Shown here piece after piece: positions 11,788-24,754 of a stretch of DNA of 64,000 nucleotides. The notes below the pieces were generated by a model. That model saw only the letters and a list, made by a program, of their open reading frames with translations. It searched no databases and had not been told where the DNA came from. This stretch comes from Castor canadensis (Eukaryota; Chordata; Mammalia; Rodentia; Castoridae): NCBI RefSeq assembly GCF_047511655.1, contig NC_133392.1:89459042-89523041 (forward strand). The letters are read 5' to 3'. Every line of letters begins with the position of its first letter. The stretch's first letter is position 1. A program made the translations under genes and the position numbers.

Positions 11788-14700
11788 ATGACAGGAATCA
11801 CCACATACATATCAGTTCTAACACTTAATGTTAATGGACTTAATTCACCCATCAAAAGGCACCTTTGAGGAAATGGATTAAAAAGGAATATCCAAAAATT
11901 TGTTGCTTATAGGAGACCCACCTCAGCAACAGAAATAAGCATAGGCTTAGGATGAAAGGCTGGAAGATTTACCAAGCCAATGGCCCCTGAAAACAGGCAG
12001 GAGTAGCAATACTTATCTCTGACAAAGTAGACTTCAAACCTACATTGATCAAACGAGATAAAGAAGGACATTCAATGCTAATAAAAGGGGAAATAGACCA
12101 AAAGGAAATAAGAGTTATCAACCTGTATTCACCCAATGTCAACACACCCAATTTCATCAAACATACCCTGCAAACCTAAAACAATATATTAACTCCAACA
12201 CAGTGGTTGTGGGAGACTTTAACACCCCATTATCATCAATAGGTAGGTCATCCAAACAAAAAAATCAATAAAGATATCCAAGATCTAAAATATACAATAG
12301 ATCAAATGGACCTAGTTGTTGTCTACAGAACATTTCATCCAACTTCTACACAATATACATTCTTCTCAGAAGCCCATGGAACCTTCTCCAAAATAAATCA
12401 TATCCTAGGGCACAAAGCAAGCTGCAGCAAATATAAGAAAATAGAAATTATACTGCGCATATTATCTGATAACAATGCAGTAAAACTAGAACTCAACAAT
12501 GAAAGTAAAGACAAAAAACATGCAATAGCTGGAAACTAAATAACTCATTTTTCATGAACAATTAATCACTGATGAAATAAAAGAAGAAATTAAAAAATTC
12601 CTGGAAGTCAATGAAAATGAAAACACAACCTACTGGGACCTATGGGACACAGTAAAGGCAGTCCTGAGAGGAAGTTTATAGCATATATTAAAAAGACTGA
12701 AAGATCCCAAATCAATGACCTAATGATAATCTCAAACTCCTAGAAAAACAAGAACAAGCAAATCCCAAAACAAATAGAAGGAGAGAAATAATAAAAATAT
12801 GAGCTGAAATCAACAAAATAGAAACCAAAAAAAAAAATACAAAAAATTAATGAAACAAAAACTTGGATCTTTGAAAAAATAAACAACATCGATAGACCCC
12901 TGGCAATCCTGACTAAAATGAGGAGAGAAAAAACCCAAATTAGTGGAATAAGGAATGCAAAAGGAGAGATAACAACAAACACCATGGAAGTCCAGGAAAT
13001 CATTAGAGACTACTTCAAGAACCTATATTCAAATAAATTTGAAAATCTTAAAGAAATGGACAGTTTTCTAGATACATATGATCATCCAAAACTGAACCAA
13101 GAGGAAATTAATCACCTGAATAGACCTATAACACAAAATGAATTTGAAGCAGCAAACAAGAGTCTCCCCAAAAAGAAAAGTCGAGGACCTGATGGATTCT
13201 CTGCTGAATTCTATCAGACCTTTAAAGAAGAACTGATACCAACCCTCCTTAAACTGTTCCACAAAATAAAAAGGGAAGAAAAACTGCCAAACACATTTTA
13301 TGAAGCCAGTATTACACTTATCCCAAAATCAGGCAAAGACACCTCCAAAAAGGAGAACTATAGGCCAATCTCCTTAATGAACATTGACACAAAAATCCTC
13401 AATAAAATAATGGCAAACCAAATTCAACAACACATCAAAAAGATTATTCACCATGAGCAAAAGGGCTTCATCCCAGGAATGCAGGGGTGGGTCAACATAT
13501 GAAAATCAATAAACGTAATAAACCACATTAACAGAAGCAAAGACAAAAACCACTTGATCATCTCAATAGATGCAGAAAAAGCCTTTGATAAGATCCAACA
13601 CCATTTCATGATAAAAGCTCTAAGAAAACTAGGAGTAGAAGGAAAGTACCTCAACATTATAAAACCTATATATGACAAACCTACAGTCAGCATTATACTT
13701 AATGGAGAAAAACTGAAACCATTCCCACTAAAATCAGGAATGAGACAAGGATGCCCACTATCTCCACTCCTATTCAACATAGTACTGGAATTCCTAGCCA
13801 GAGCAACTAGGCAAGAAGAAGGAATAAAAGAAATACAAATAGGTAAAGAAACTCTCAAAATATCCCTATTTGCAGATTACACGATCCTATACCTTAAAGA
13901 CCCAAAAAACTCTACTATGAAGCTTCTAGATATCATCAATAGCTACAGCAAGGTAGCAGGATATAAAATCAACATAGAAAAATCATTAGCATTTCTACAC
14001 TAATAATGAGCAAACTGAAGAAGAATGAATGAAAAAAATTCCATTTACAATAGCCTCAAAAAAAATCAAATACCTAGGTGTAAACCTAACAAAAGATGTG
14101 AAAGACCTCTCCAAGGAAAACTATAAACTTCTGAAGAAAGAGGTTGAGGAAGACTGTAGAAAGTGGAGAGATCTCCCATGCTCATGGATTGGTAGAATCA
14201 ACATAGTAAAAATGTCGATACTCCCAAAAGTAATCTACATGCTTAATGCAATTCCCATCAAAATTCCAATCACATTCATTAAAGAGATTGAAAAATCTAC
14301 CGTGAAATTTATATGGAAACACAAGAGGCCACGAATAGCCAAGGCAATACTCCGTCAAAAGAGCAATGCTGGAGGTATCACCATACCTGACTCCAAACTA
14401 TATTACAAAGCAATAACGATAAAAACAGCATGGTACTGACACAAAAACAGACATGAAGACCAGTGGAACAGAAAAGAGGACCCAGATATGAATCCACACA
14501 ACTATAACCAACTTGTCTTTGTCAAAGGAGCTAAAAATATACGATAGAGAAAAGACAGCCTCTTCAACAAAAACTGCTGGGAAAACTGGTTAGCAGTCTG
14601 CAAAAAATGAAACTAGATCCATGTATATCACCCTATACCAATAATAACTCAAAATGGAACAAGGATCTTAATATAAGACCACAAACTCTAAAGCTGATAA

Positions 14701-15596
14701 GGGAAAGAGTAGGAACTACTCTGGAGTTAGTAGGTATAGGTAAGAACTTTGTCAACGAAACCCGAGAAGCACAGCAACTAAGAGATAGCCTAGATAAATA
14801 GGACCTCATAAAAGTAAAAAGCTTTTGTTCATCAAAAGAAATGGTCTCTAAACTGAAGAGAATACCCACAGAGTGGGAGAAAATATTTTCCAGCTACACA
14901 TCAGACAAAGGACTGATAACCAGAATATATAGGGAACTTAAAAAACTAAATTCTCCCAAAACTAATGAACCAATAAAGAAATGGGCAAGTGAACTAAACA
15001 GAACTTTCTTGAGGGAAGAAATTCAAATGGACAAAAAACACATGAAAAAATGCTCACCATCTCTAGCAATAAAGGAAATGCAAATTAAAACCACACTAAG
15101 ATTCCACCTCACCCCTGTTAGAATAGCCATCATTAGCAACACCCCCAACAACAGGTGTTGGCGAGGATGCAGGGAAAAAGGAACCCTGTTACACTGCTGG
15201 TGGAAATGTAAACTAGTACAACCACTCTGGAAAAAAATTTGGAGGCTACTTAAAAAGTTAAATATTGATCTACCATTTGATCCAGCAATACCACTCTTGG
15301 GGATATACCCAAAAGACTGTGACACAGGTTACTCCAGAGGCACCTGCACACCCATGTTTTTTGCAGCACTATTCACAATATCTAGGTTATGGAAACAGCC
15401 AAGATGCCCCACCACTGACGAATGGATTAAGAAAATGTGGTATCTATACATAATGGAATTTTATGCAGCCATGAAGAAGAACAAAATGTTATCATTCACT
15501 GGTAAATGGATGGAATTGGAGAACATCATTCTGAGTGAGGTTAGCCTGGCCCAAAGGACCAAAAATTGTATGTTCTGCCTCATATGTGGACATTAG
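11788..15596 (+). pseudogene. L1-B ORF2 remnant
   Basis: Starts ATG at 11788 with the endonuclease N-terminus ([20 protein letters not shown]). RT pieces at 12918-13502 and 13554-14003 include [40 protein letters not shown] and [20 protein letters not shown]. The active-site motif reads FADYTILYL instead of FADDMILYL. The C-terminal 251 codons (14841-15596) are open and hold the Cys/His part [20 protein letters not shown]. Several stops divide it. Confidence 0.85.
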
Positions 15597-15974
15597 ATCA
15601 AGGGCAAACACAACAAGGGGATTGGACTTTGAGCACATGATAAAAGCCAGAGCACACCAGGGAGGTGTGAGGATAGGTAAGACACCTAAAAAATTCAGCT
15701 AGCATCTGTTGCCCTTAACGCAGAGAAACTAAAGCAGATATCTTCAAAGCAACTGAGGCCAATAGGAAAAGGGGAGCAGGAACTAGAGAAAAGGTTAGAT
15801 CAAAAAGAATTAACCTAGAAGGTAACACACACGCACTGGAAATTAATGTGAGTCAACTCCCTGTATAGCTATCCTTATCTCAACCAGCAAAAACCCTTGT
15901 TTCTTCCTATTATTGCTTATACTCTCTCTACAACAAAATTAGAAATAAGGGCAAAATAGTTTCTGCCAGGTATT

Positions 15975-16042
15975 GAGGGGATGGGGGGGAGAGAGAGGGG
16001 GTGGCGTGGGTGGTAAGGGAGGGGGTGGGGACAGGGGGGAGA
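15975..16042 (+). repeat. G-rich tract of the L1 3' UTR
   Basis: Many runs of three to seven G separated by short linkers, a G-quadruplex-forming pattern typical of L1 3' UTRs. Partner at 59984-60048; complementary C-rich tracts occur in the minus-strand L1 copies. Confidence 0.75.
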
Positions 16043-16120
16043 AATGACCCAAGTGTTATATGCACATATGAATAATAAAACAAAAATAAAAAAAAGATTA
16101 AAAAAAGAAACATAAATTGA

Positions 16121-17124
16121 TTATCAGCTCTGATTCTTCAAGCCCTTCAGTAGCTTTCTGTTGTTCTTAAAGCAAAATTACAAACCTCTTGTATTTGTTT
16201 GATGCTTTGATAGATTCAGTCATTGTCTATTTCTCCAAGGACATTTTATACTCTCTTTGTTCATTTCTAGTGCCAACAGCTCCTACCATTTCTTAGAGTC
16301 ATTCAGTTTTTTTCCACCTCTGTGTCAAAGAACTTTGTGTTCCCTGTTCTATAGGAACCGTTGGTTCTGTCTTATCCTTCAGATTTTAGTTGTTGTCTTT
16401 TAGAGAAGGCCTCAGTGGCTCTCTACCTAAAGCAGTTCTCCGTCTTTCTCATTCTCCTTATTAGATGCACCACCGAGGGAAGAAGATTTGTTTGGCACAT
16501 AACAAGCAGAAAGTAAATAAATGTTGAAGAAATGAAAACACGAACAGCCTTATGTGCTAGTCTTCATTATTATCCCATTACCCATGAGGTAATGAAGGAT
16601 GAGAGAGGTCAAGAATCATACTTAGGGTCACAAAACAAATAAGCGACAATTGTGATTTTTAACACAGACCTACACGTTACAAACCGGTTACAATCCGTGT
16701 AATTCATAAAAGAGAGAGATTCAATAGAGTTGAGGGGAGGTAGAGAAAGCTAAACAAAGGGGAGAGGAATTTGAAGAATTGGTAAAATTTTAGCATATAA
16801 AGATGGGAAGTAAAATATGTTAAACAGAAGAATTACAGGTGTAAAAGTACAGAGTCAGCGGGGGCTTGGAGAACAATGTGGGCAGTAAATTGCTTGCAGC
16901 ATAGAGTGTCAGGATGGGAACCTGAGGAAAAGACTAGAAATATAGATAAGAGGAAACTTAAGGCTTAGGAAACTTTTGAGTAATATTAGACTGAGAAAAA
17001 CAGACAATTTTATAGACTGTGAGTGGAAAAGAGGATTTCTATGCAAGAAAGTGACATAACTGATATTGTTATGCATCAAGTTGAATGTTTGGATAAAATT
17101 CAAGATTTAATATAGAAATTATTG
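16121..17124. other. Copy B intron 7, 5' part
   Basis: Intron sequence paired with 60121-61206. Contains a MIR-like stretch near 16560-16690 (CATTACCCATGAGGTAATGA, then AGGGTCACAAAACAAATAAG). No gene seen. Confidence 0.5.
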
Positions 17125-17320
17125 TTCTAAGTATGTGAGTCTGACACTTCACTTAATCCTTATGATAATCCTGTGGTATTCTTTCCAATTTCCTGCACTT
17201 TATAAAGTGTAGAGAATCCTAAGGGACTGAAAAGTTCGGTAAGTTTGCAGAGCTAGAAAGTCCAGAGCTGCTACTGTGAAGTCAAAGATCACATTCTTGC
17301 TCACGAGGCTTGCTCTACTT
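17125..17320 (+). repeat. MIR-like ancient SINE
   Basis: CACTTCACTTAATCCTTATG, GATAATCCTGTGGTATT and a following cleared-site pattern fit the MIR consensus. Partner near 61208-61420. Confidence 0.5.
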
Positions 17321-17743
17321 ATGACCGCCTGTGCTCCATTGACGTTCATACCTACAGGTCAGTTTGCCTTGCCTGAATGTCACCTAAGCTGAAAGGAGAA
17401 CTGGCCCAAAGGGGATCACACTGTGTAACTTGCTTCACTGCCTCAACAGTTGATGGCTTTTGTATCCAACCATGCTTATTATAGCACCAGCCATTGTACA
17501 GTTACAAAAGAGTAAGGTCCCTGACTTCATTGTCCTTATAATCTAGTGCATTTTGTGCTTATTTATTCCCTCACAATTTCCTCAATATTATGCTGATGTA
17601 CTCAAAATCAAGTGAACTTTTTCTATGTGCTGTGTCCTGTGTCCCTTACTTTTAATTATTTTAAATTATGTAGCAAGAATCCACAGTAGCACTTCACATT
17701 AAAATGTCCTAAAAACAAAAAAAATTTGCAGCATGATTTTCAC

Positions 17744-17971
17744 CTGAAATGCAGCTTGAATTCCTTTACAGATGGAAGTTCCTCCACCAGCTACTGGAGG
17801 TAAGCTTTCCAGCAGCGTGTTTCGTTCAGTGTTGCCTTTTATTTGGATTAGTTCACTTTTAATACTGGCAGTACTATCAAAGTGAACCATCCCTACCCAG
17901 GATCCATTTTCAACAGTCTGCAGCAGGAAATATTTTGCTGCTTGATTCATTTGGTTGAGGCGGTCACTAAG
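17744..17971 (-). CDS. CLCA4: CLCA4 copy B exon 7: VWA domain core
   Basis: 228 bp, 76 codons, phase 0 to 0. Encodes [39 protein letters not shown] and [20 protein letters not shown] carries the conserved VWA threonine loop. Acceptor tttattcag, donor gtgaaa (the same in copy A). Near-identical to copy A exon 7. Confidence 0.92.
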
Positions 17972-19261
17972 CTGAATAAAAAAGGATGAGAAAACAACCA
18001 GGTGATTTTCAGCTGGACGATAATAGCAGATCACACAAATGAGCACATAAAATGTATTGGTAGGAATTTTCTATAGATGTTAACTGTGTTATTGAAGAAA
18101 GTGATTATCATTTTTTCAATTGATAAATCTGAAAAATATGGTTATGTTTATTATGGGATACATACAATTTAGTAAGCTTTTACCTAGAGCTCATTCCTGG
18201 CGCCAGTTAGAGGTGCAAGTTAGGGAAGAGATTGAGTTGGAATTAGGGGTGATGATTCACATCTTAGAACATCTCTAATTACTCCTGAGATCCTTTGTGC
18301 CTGTTGTCTTAAGATGAAATCGCACCTCAGAGCTCACAAATCAACCAAACTATCTTGAACTCCAACCACATTCGAAATTGCCCAATTTACTGGGCAATAG
18401 TCAGGTGATTAGTGAAATTTGCATGAACTGTAGCTAAATTCTGAGAAATCCAGTCCCAGTCCTTATTGACCCATTTTCTCTTCTTCTCCTAACCTTTCCC
18501 CACCCCTTCTCCACCAGTGAGTTAACTGGAACTGACTCTTAGGCAACCCATCAGGACTCATATCCGTCTTCCTAGTTGATTGCCCAGGACATATGTGTAC
18601 CTCTTTTTGTATTTGTCTTCTCCAGTCCCTATCAGCACACTCATAAGTGGTACCTACCCAGAACCCCAAATTTCTTTTTGAATTCCTAAACCCTCTCATA
18701 GTGAAACACTTGTATGTCCCCATATCGGAGAACTCTTCACTATTTTGCTTTGCCTTTATACTGGATCTACCAGCACCCTGTGGAGGGCAGGCTGCCCATC
18801 TCTCAATCGGGAACATTTCCTCAACCATTGTGTGGGTTGTGATCCAGCACTTTGTTGTCCTCTGTGAAGTCCTGTGTTCTTGTGGTGCATTTCATTAATC
18901 TGAATCATTCTCTGCTCTTGTCTCATAAGTATTTTCAGTAAAAGGGTTAAAAGCAGTTTCATATTTCAATCTCTAGTTTTGATCTTCCCAGTAAACAAAC
19001 TTAGAGGTCTCCTTGGTCAATCATCCATGTTTTAGAAACAGTAAAACGACATTCTTAAGTTAGATCTTCTTAACTCTACTGACATATTTCTTTCTTTCTT
19101 TCTCCACTTTATTTTATTGGAGATTATTGAGGTCACAAGTGATGGTACTTTATGCCACCATGCAAGCTGGAACAAGCCAGGTACAGGTAGAGGTTAGTGT
19201 GTTCTTAGTATCCTGTTACCCCCGTTGCTATGTCCAGGAAAAAATGGTCCCATGTACTTAC
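17972..19261. other. Copy B intron 6
   Basis: Intron between exons 7 and 6, paired with 62053-63347. Short minus-strand reading frames at 18463-18962 have counterparts in copy A but no recognisable family and are shifted between copies, so I do not call a gene. Confidence 0.5.
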
Positions 19262-19480
19262 AGACATGCTTCCAGATTTATCAAGAACCAAGCACACAGT
19301 TCTTTCTCTGGGCCTCAGCAATGAGAAGACAGGTGGAGGGGGCGATGTTTCCATAGGTGGGGAATTTTTAAAATCCTCAGAATTGCTGATTACCTCCCAT
19401 TTACTTCTGTAACCACATTTTATGTTTTGTAGACTTGGAGCTTCCTGGTTATGGTTTTTTTCATTACAGAATTCAACTAC
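19262..19480 (-). CDS. CLCA4: CLCA4 copy B exon 6: start of VWA domain (MIDAS DKSGS)
   Basis: 219 bp, 73 codons. Encodes [20 protein letters not shown] through [10 protein letters not shown] to [17 protein letters not shown] is the DxSxS metal-binding motif of the VWA domain. Differs from copy A at several residues, including K for T in the RSTWEVISN segment. Acceptor ccttttag, donor gtaagt. Open, although no in-frame ATG lies upstream, as expected for an internal exon. Confidence 0.91.
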
Positions 19481-19760
19481 CTAAAAGGTTAACAAAATGA
19501 AAAAATAATGTTACTGTACTATGCATTAAAATCCTTACTACAATCCTGAAAAAACTAAAATGTCCTGAAAATATGCTTTTATTGAATAAAATATAATGAC
19601 AATTAATATTATAATTAAAGTAGATTTATTGTAAGAGTATTATAATAATAGATAACACTAGTTGAGTGTTTACCATTTGTCAGCCAATGTTCAAAGAACT
19701 CTCTATTAATATATTGAATCCTCATTTCACCTAGACAGCTATTTTAAGATCAGATATGTC

Positions 19761-19880
19761 AGGGGTGGGGATGTAGTCTAGTGGATGGATTCTTTGTCTG
19801 CCATATGAAAAGACCTTGCTTCAGTCTCTAGCACAGTAATAATAATAATAATAATAATAACTAATAATAAAATTAAAAAG
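19761..19880 (+). mobile_element. ID element with (TAA)n tail
   Basis: GGGGTGGGGATGTAGTCTAG and following TGGATGGATT are an ID-type (tRNA-derived) SINE in sense; it ends in a (TAA)n microsatellite. It interrupts a MIR-like segment (19640-19755). Partner at 63802-63905. Confidence 0.65.
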
Positions 19881-19940
19881 TGAATAAAATCAGCTATAAC
19901 CTTGGTCATAAATTCTGTTGGCAATAGTTGGCATACTTAC

Positions 19941-20118
19941 CGAATCAATACTTTGCATAAACATTATGGAAGCCTTTTCTGTTTGAAGTTCATCAGGGAA
20001 GAACTGACAGTCTTTTTCATACAGTTTCGTGGTAGAATTAGTTCTGCATGTTCTAAATACATAGCTGCCTCCTTGGCATGTGTAAACTCTGTTTAGACCA
20101 GAGATACCTGTGGAACAC
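19941..20118 (-). CDS. CLCA4: CLCA4 copy B exon 5, cysteine-rich
   Basis: 178 bp (1 + 59 codons). Encodes [20 protein letters not shown], then [20 protein letters not shown], ending [12 protein letters not shown]. The cysteine spacing matches the CLCA cysteine-rich segment after the protease-like core. Acceptor cctattttcag, donor TCG|gtaagt. Open. Confidence 0.92.
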
Positions 20119-21600
20119 CTGAAAATAGGTGACAGTCTTTGAGTCAACAACCTTGTTCTTAACACTTTAAAACATCTTAAATGGTTCTCTTCATGATAAT
20201 CTTTATGTCAAGATGCCTTTCTGTGTGTACCATGTACTTTCTATGCTGACAGCAAAGGTTGAGAGATCTAATCCAAGTATTATCTTTTTTTCCCCAAGAA
20301 AGTATACTGGGAAAATTTAAATGTGATCCTAAGATATACATAATGGCTGAATTCTCTGCTGGGATTGAAGCTGCTGGTTTCTTGCTTGGCCATCTCTCTT
20401 GCTGGTTTTGTGGTGGAAACTGCAGTGCAGGCACACCTGGATGAGGGAACTTGTGAAATCATTTTCTTTAAGTAGCTTGAAGGTTTGTGCAGATTTGTTT
20501 TGAAAATATGAGAAGCATTTTTATTCAAAGGGAAATGCCACTGGGAACCAAGAATGAGGTGCTGTCGAGAAGGACAGTAGAATAAGGAGTGATGGTGGCA
20601 TTTTTAGCATTGGTCATGGGTGGCAGTGATTACTGAGCACAGGCTGAATGTGAATATATCTCATTTTTTCCAGAGGCTTCCAGTTCAAATTCCGGAAGCA
20701 ATGACTGGATTTCACTGAGTATGTAAGGAGTCTTTTAAATATATTTGTGTTCCTGTTGGCTGCAAACCTGGCGAACATAAGGATGCTATGTTTATGAACA
20801 GTCTCGATGAATATTCTGCAGAAGAAACACCATTTATGACATACACCATTGTGGTCCATGTAGCATTTTAAACATGCATCCCTGAAAACTACAGTGGGCA
20901 GAGGAAGGGCCTTCATGGAAATCATGTGCTTTTCAGTTTACCTTTCAATTTGTGACAACGTCTGTAGCCCCAGCAGGACCTGTAACATTGATGAGGCTGC
21001 CTCCACCCAATTTTAGGCAAGTGTTTTATCACTTGAGCCACAAGTGATAATGCCTTAATAATGGCACCCAATTTTGAATGTATTCCCCTCCAACAATTTT
21101 GCTTACTTGACCTCAGTCTCAAGAGGATCCTCTATGAACAGCTGTGATGCTAGTTTGATTTTTTTAATGACATTTTAAAATCTCTGAGAAGTTCCTAGTT
21201 GAGTTGTTGAAGTTGCTTGATATCCTACTTAGCTCACGTTAGCAGTATATAACCAGTTTTGTTCATTTTATGGAATATGGATGTTTTATGGTCTTCCACC
21301 TATAGTAAGTTCATCTACATAGTGTACAAGTTTAGTCCAATGAATTCTGGCACCCTTGGCAGAGAGGTATAATATTTCAAATTCCCCACAAAATGTTAAC
21401 TATTAAATTTATTAAATTTTATATATGCAATCAGCTGCTTTAAGAATAATTTTCTAAAATCTTAAAAGCAGTTTTGTCATAAAACATCTATTATCTTCAT
21501 TGGGACAAAAATACACAATTATCATTTGAAAGAAGTCAAAGCAAGGAAAATAAGACCAGCTAAAAGCTCGAGGTAACCTAGGAGAGACAGATAGTCATGC
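20119..21600. other. Copy B intron 4
   Basis: Starts with the GC donor at 21600-21599 and ends at a good AG at 20119. Unique sequence with a short degenerate SINE-like fragment near 21000-21045. No gene seen. Confidence 0.5.
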
Positions 21601-21709
21601 CTTGTTGCTTCAATTTTCTTTGACTTAGCGCTGTAGAAAGGCTGGTCTTCATTGTACTCATCAAACACTCCCCAGCGGAGATGGGCCCACTCGTGCACAA
21701 GCAGTCTAC
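21601..21709 (-). CDS. CLCA4: CLCA4 copy B exon 4: HEXXH metalloprotease-like motif, GC donor
   Basis: 109 bp (2 + 35 codons + 2). Encodes [20 protein letters not shown] and [20 protein letters not shown] is the HEXXH zinc site typical of CLCA proteins, known in the family to drive self-cleavage, followed by the conserved downstream acidic stretch. Acceptor tttcccacag is good. The donor reads ACAAG|gcatga, so the intron begins GC with poor match beyond the first bases. This could reduce splicing of this copy. Exon 4 of copy A is outside the window, so the ancestral state is unknown. Confidence 0.9.
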
Positions 21710-21770
21710 CTGTGGGAAAGCATTTTCAAAGATGTCATAATTCAACTGACAAACTTAGTATCTTAAAAAT

Positions 21771-21868
21771 TTGAATGGCACACACCTGTAATCCCAGGAC
21801 CTTGGAAGAAGAGGCGGGAGAGTCAGAAGTTCCAGACCAGCCAGGGCTACATATCTCAAAAAGAAAAT
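21771..21868 (+). mobile_element. B1-like SINE
   Basis: GGCACACACCTGTAATCCCA, then CCAGACCAGCCAGGGCTACA: a 7SL-derived monomer in plus orientation, in intron 3 about 60 bp from exon 4. Confidence 0.8.
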
Positions 21869-22344
21869 GTTTTTTTAAAGAAGGTATTCCTTTAAATACA
21901 AAAAGTATTTAGATTTAGGTATCCCTAACTCTCAACATTTAGATTTACTTATGAGATGAGGCTACTGTATTAAAAGACAATGTATAGTGTATTCTCTTTT
22001 TATCCCACATGTTAAAGAATATCTCTGGAATATATACAATAGTCAAAGACGACTAAGATTTGGGTTTTGGTCATGGGAGCAGGGGCAAAAAGTCTTACAT
22101 ACTGTGATGGTTTATGGCTTTCCAAACATGAACCCTATCAACAGTAATTGTGTTGTGTTAAAATACAAAGGTATGCAGTTAGGAATAATAAAACACATGT
22201 CCATAAATGCTCTTGAGGGGGTGATACTGAAATAAAGATTGGGAAGCACTATTACAGACCATATAAAATTGTGTGGATGTGTAAAGGAAGTGATTCACTT
22301 CTGATACATGAAGGATTAATTATATGAAACAGAAAAAAAAATTG

Positions 22345-22650
22345 TGGCAGTGCTGAAGCTTGAGCTCAGGGCTTTGCATTTACTAGAGGTACTTTTACCA
22401 CTTGAGCCAACCCCCAACACATTTTGCTTTAGATATTTTCAGCGTAAGGTCTCTCATTTATGCCTAGACCACACTCTTCTATTTAGAATTCAGGCATAGC
22501 TGGGATGACAGGCATGTGCCCCCATTCCCCATTTTACTGGTTGAGACAGGGTCTCCCTTACTTTTTTCCAGGGCTGGCCTTGAACTGCAATCCTCCCCAT
22601 CTCTACCTCCTGACCAGCTAGGATTATAGATACATTCTATGTGCCCAACT
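22345..22650 (-). mobile_element. Composite SINE (ID half plus B1 half)
   Basis: ID-like complement (GAGCTCAGGGCTTTGCATTT, CTTTTACCACTTGAGCCAAC) followed by the complement of a B1/Alu-like half (AGACAGGGTCTCCC, CAGGGCTGGCCTTGAACTGC). Confidence 0.7.
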
Positions 22651-24695
22651 GAAACAATAAATTTTAATTATATATTAACTACAATACCAGATATTAAGAA
22701 ATATAAAGATGTGTAAGATATAGTCATTATTTTGGAGAAGTTTTGAGAGAGGGAATTAGATTACAATATTACTTTAAGTATTTCAGGGTGTGTATCAGAA
22801 TACGGATGAATCCACACCTTTAGATGCAGAAAGAAGGAACAGCAGAACTTTTAGTGACAAAATTGGGGAAAACTTCAGAAGAGACAGAAATGGAGAGGAT
22901 ACTAGATATAACTTGGATTTTTTTTTTGTTACAATGAATGCTTCAGTGTGCAAATGACCTCATATGAGATCTTACACATGGGGAAACAGTAGTGTCAGGT
23001 AGAAGTCCTGCCTCTCAAAGCATGGTCCTGGACCAGCAACATCCACATCACCTGGAGCTCATTGCAAATGCAAATCTCAGGCCCAGCTTAAACCTACTGG
23101 ATCAGAATTTGAATTTTAACAAGATCCCAAGTTATCCCTTTATATATTTAACTTTTAAATTATTGGCTTAAGATTTCCTGGACAAATGAAACCAGGTGAC
23201 TAGGAATAGAGTTATAATTTTCAGTATGGAAGGGAACAGCCCAATATCAGCTACTAGAACAGGAGTTTGGCGAAATGTTTAAAAAATGAAAACTGCCTGC
23301 ACCTGTGGCTGTCTTCATAAACAGGTCCACTGTCATACTTGCCCCCTCCTCAGGTTGCCCCAGCACCCACCCACCTTAAAAGCAGTCCCTGTGACTCAGA
23401 ATTCCACTCCATCTCCATTCTCATATCAGTTGGGCTGTCTGTTGTTATTTGTAATGGAATTTCTATTCTGTGTATGCATTTGTGTGCACGTGTGTGCACA
23501 CACTTTAATGTCTGCTATGGCAGCCTCCAGGCAGAACCTGGAGTTCCTGCCTGGGTGGCCCAAATGAACTTTCCAAGTATCAATTTTCCTTTGTTATTGT
23601 AATCTTTGTTACCACAAATTTGCATAGATCTTGAGGGCTCACTTGTTCATCTTATTTTTCTAAAACCTGTGTTAGGACATGGTTTGCAGAATGTGAGTTT
23701 TTCACACACACACACAGACACACACACACCCCACACCACTATGAAATGAAAATCTGTCTGGGAATAAGGGTGGAACCTGTCTCACTGTCTCAGTAACAAA
23801 TAAGGCTGGGGCTGAGGCTGAGGTGTGGGATATGGAAAGACAAGAGCTCAGATGGAGCTATTGGCTTGAAGAGAAATCTTCCTGTTCTATGGCAGCTGGT
23901 TTGAGGTTTTCTGGGTAAAAAAAGATAGAGATAAATGTAAGTTTAGATAAGGGTGGGGACTTCTATTTGCTCAATGAAGACACTTGTCAATTGATGGTAG
24001 TGAGAGTAAAAAGAGTGGCTAGAGATCTTGAGAAAAATGGTAGAAATTTTAGAAAGCTTCTATGGGAAATGAGAAAGGGTGCTCAGATAAGCCAAGTAAA
24101 AATATTGTTGAAAAGCATTGAAGGTTCCACTGAGCTTGGAAACTGTATTTGTAGTGATGTGAATTAATATTATAATTTTCTTACACATATAACAGGAGCC
24201 AAAGAGACTGGCTGGGTCAATCAGAACTAAAGATTTAGTAAGTTGACTGAAAGCTATGGACAAGAGAGGGGGGAATCAAGCCATTTGTACTTGGGTTGAA
24301 GTGACTGACTTCATTGGTTATGCCTGCTAGAAAGGAAGTACAGTGGGGAGGGTGGAATGGATCAAGCAGACAAGGAGAACATGAGGGACATCTGGTTAGG
24401 ATAATATATGAGGAACAGGTAACACTGGGATGTGGGGGGTGATGGAGCTTTTAAGATTGGAGTAGGGAAAGCAGTCCAGATAATGACTAGGACTGGCTGA
24501 GTGCTGGAAGACAAGAGAGTTAGTGAATGCTCAATGGACAGGCAATGGAGAGGTTTGTATGAGGATTCATGAGACGTTTCTTTGAATAGTGACATGAATT
24601 GGGCCATCCTTTAACAATAACTTTCATTTTCTTTAAATAATCTGGGTAAAGCACATTCATTTGGAAAATTGTTCTTAACATTTAGATCAATCTAG
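22651..24695. other. Copy B intron 3, central part
   Basis: Unique intron sequence. A (CA)n microsatellite lies at 23705-23738. Short ORFs here have no homology I recognise. Confidence 0.5.
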
Positions 24696-24707
24696 ATGAA
24701 ATTGCTA

Positions 24708-24722
24708 TTGTGTGTTTGTGTT

Positions 24723-24753
<31 letters not shown>

Positions 24754-24754
24754 C
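24708..24754 (+). repeat. (TG)n microsatellite
   Basis: TGTGTTTGTG followed by alternating TG runs, directly before a minus-strand SINE whose A-rich tail probably seeded it. Confidence 0.85.

Larger units (their letters stand above)
9772..16107 (+). mobile_element. Full-length LINE-1 (L1-B) with target-site duplications, copy B intron 7
   Basis: About 6.3 kb, antisense to CLCA4. The 5' end carries AAGATGGCGGC (9783-9793), a YY1-type site as at the start of L1 promoters, and a GC-richer 5' UTR. ORF1, ORF2 and a 3' UTR with a G-rich tract follow, then an A-rich tail. Flanking duplications AAACATAAGTTGA (9759-9771) and AAACATAAATTGA (16108-16120) define the insertion. ORF1 and ORF2 are broken by stops, and the RT FADD motif has become FADY, so it cannot move by itself. 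Confidence 0.9.
1..19963. repeat. Segmental duplication, copy B side
   Basis: Aligns collinearly with 45685-64000 in the same orientation. Offset is 45684 at the left end and 44037 at the right, the change being explained by identifiable indels (net +325 in an L1 tract, then 379, 1299 and 360 bp missing from the copy A side, plus small ones). Long stretches such as 6541-6660 are identical or nearly so. Contains CLCA4 copy B exons 6-9 and the 3' part of exon 5. The full duplicated unit extends beyond both visible limits. Confidence 0.93.

Noticed and set aside
18463..18962. Minus-strand frames of 121 and 68 codons in copy B intron 6, with counterparts at 62657-63048
   Set aside because: They recur because the region is duplicated. 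The longer one is cut to 85 codons in copy A by small changes, and neither resembles a known protein. An old LTR or unknown repeat is possible but I could not support it.
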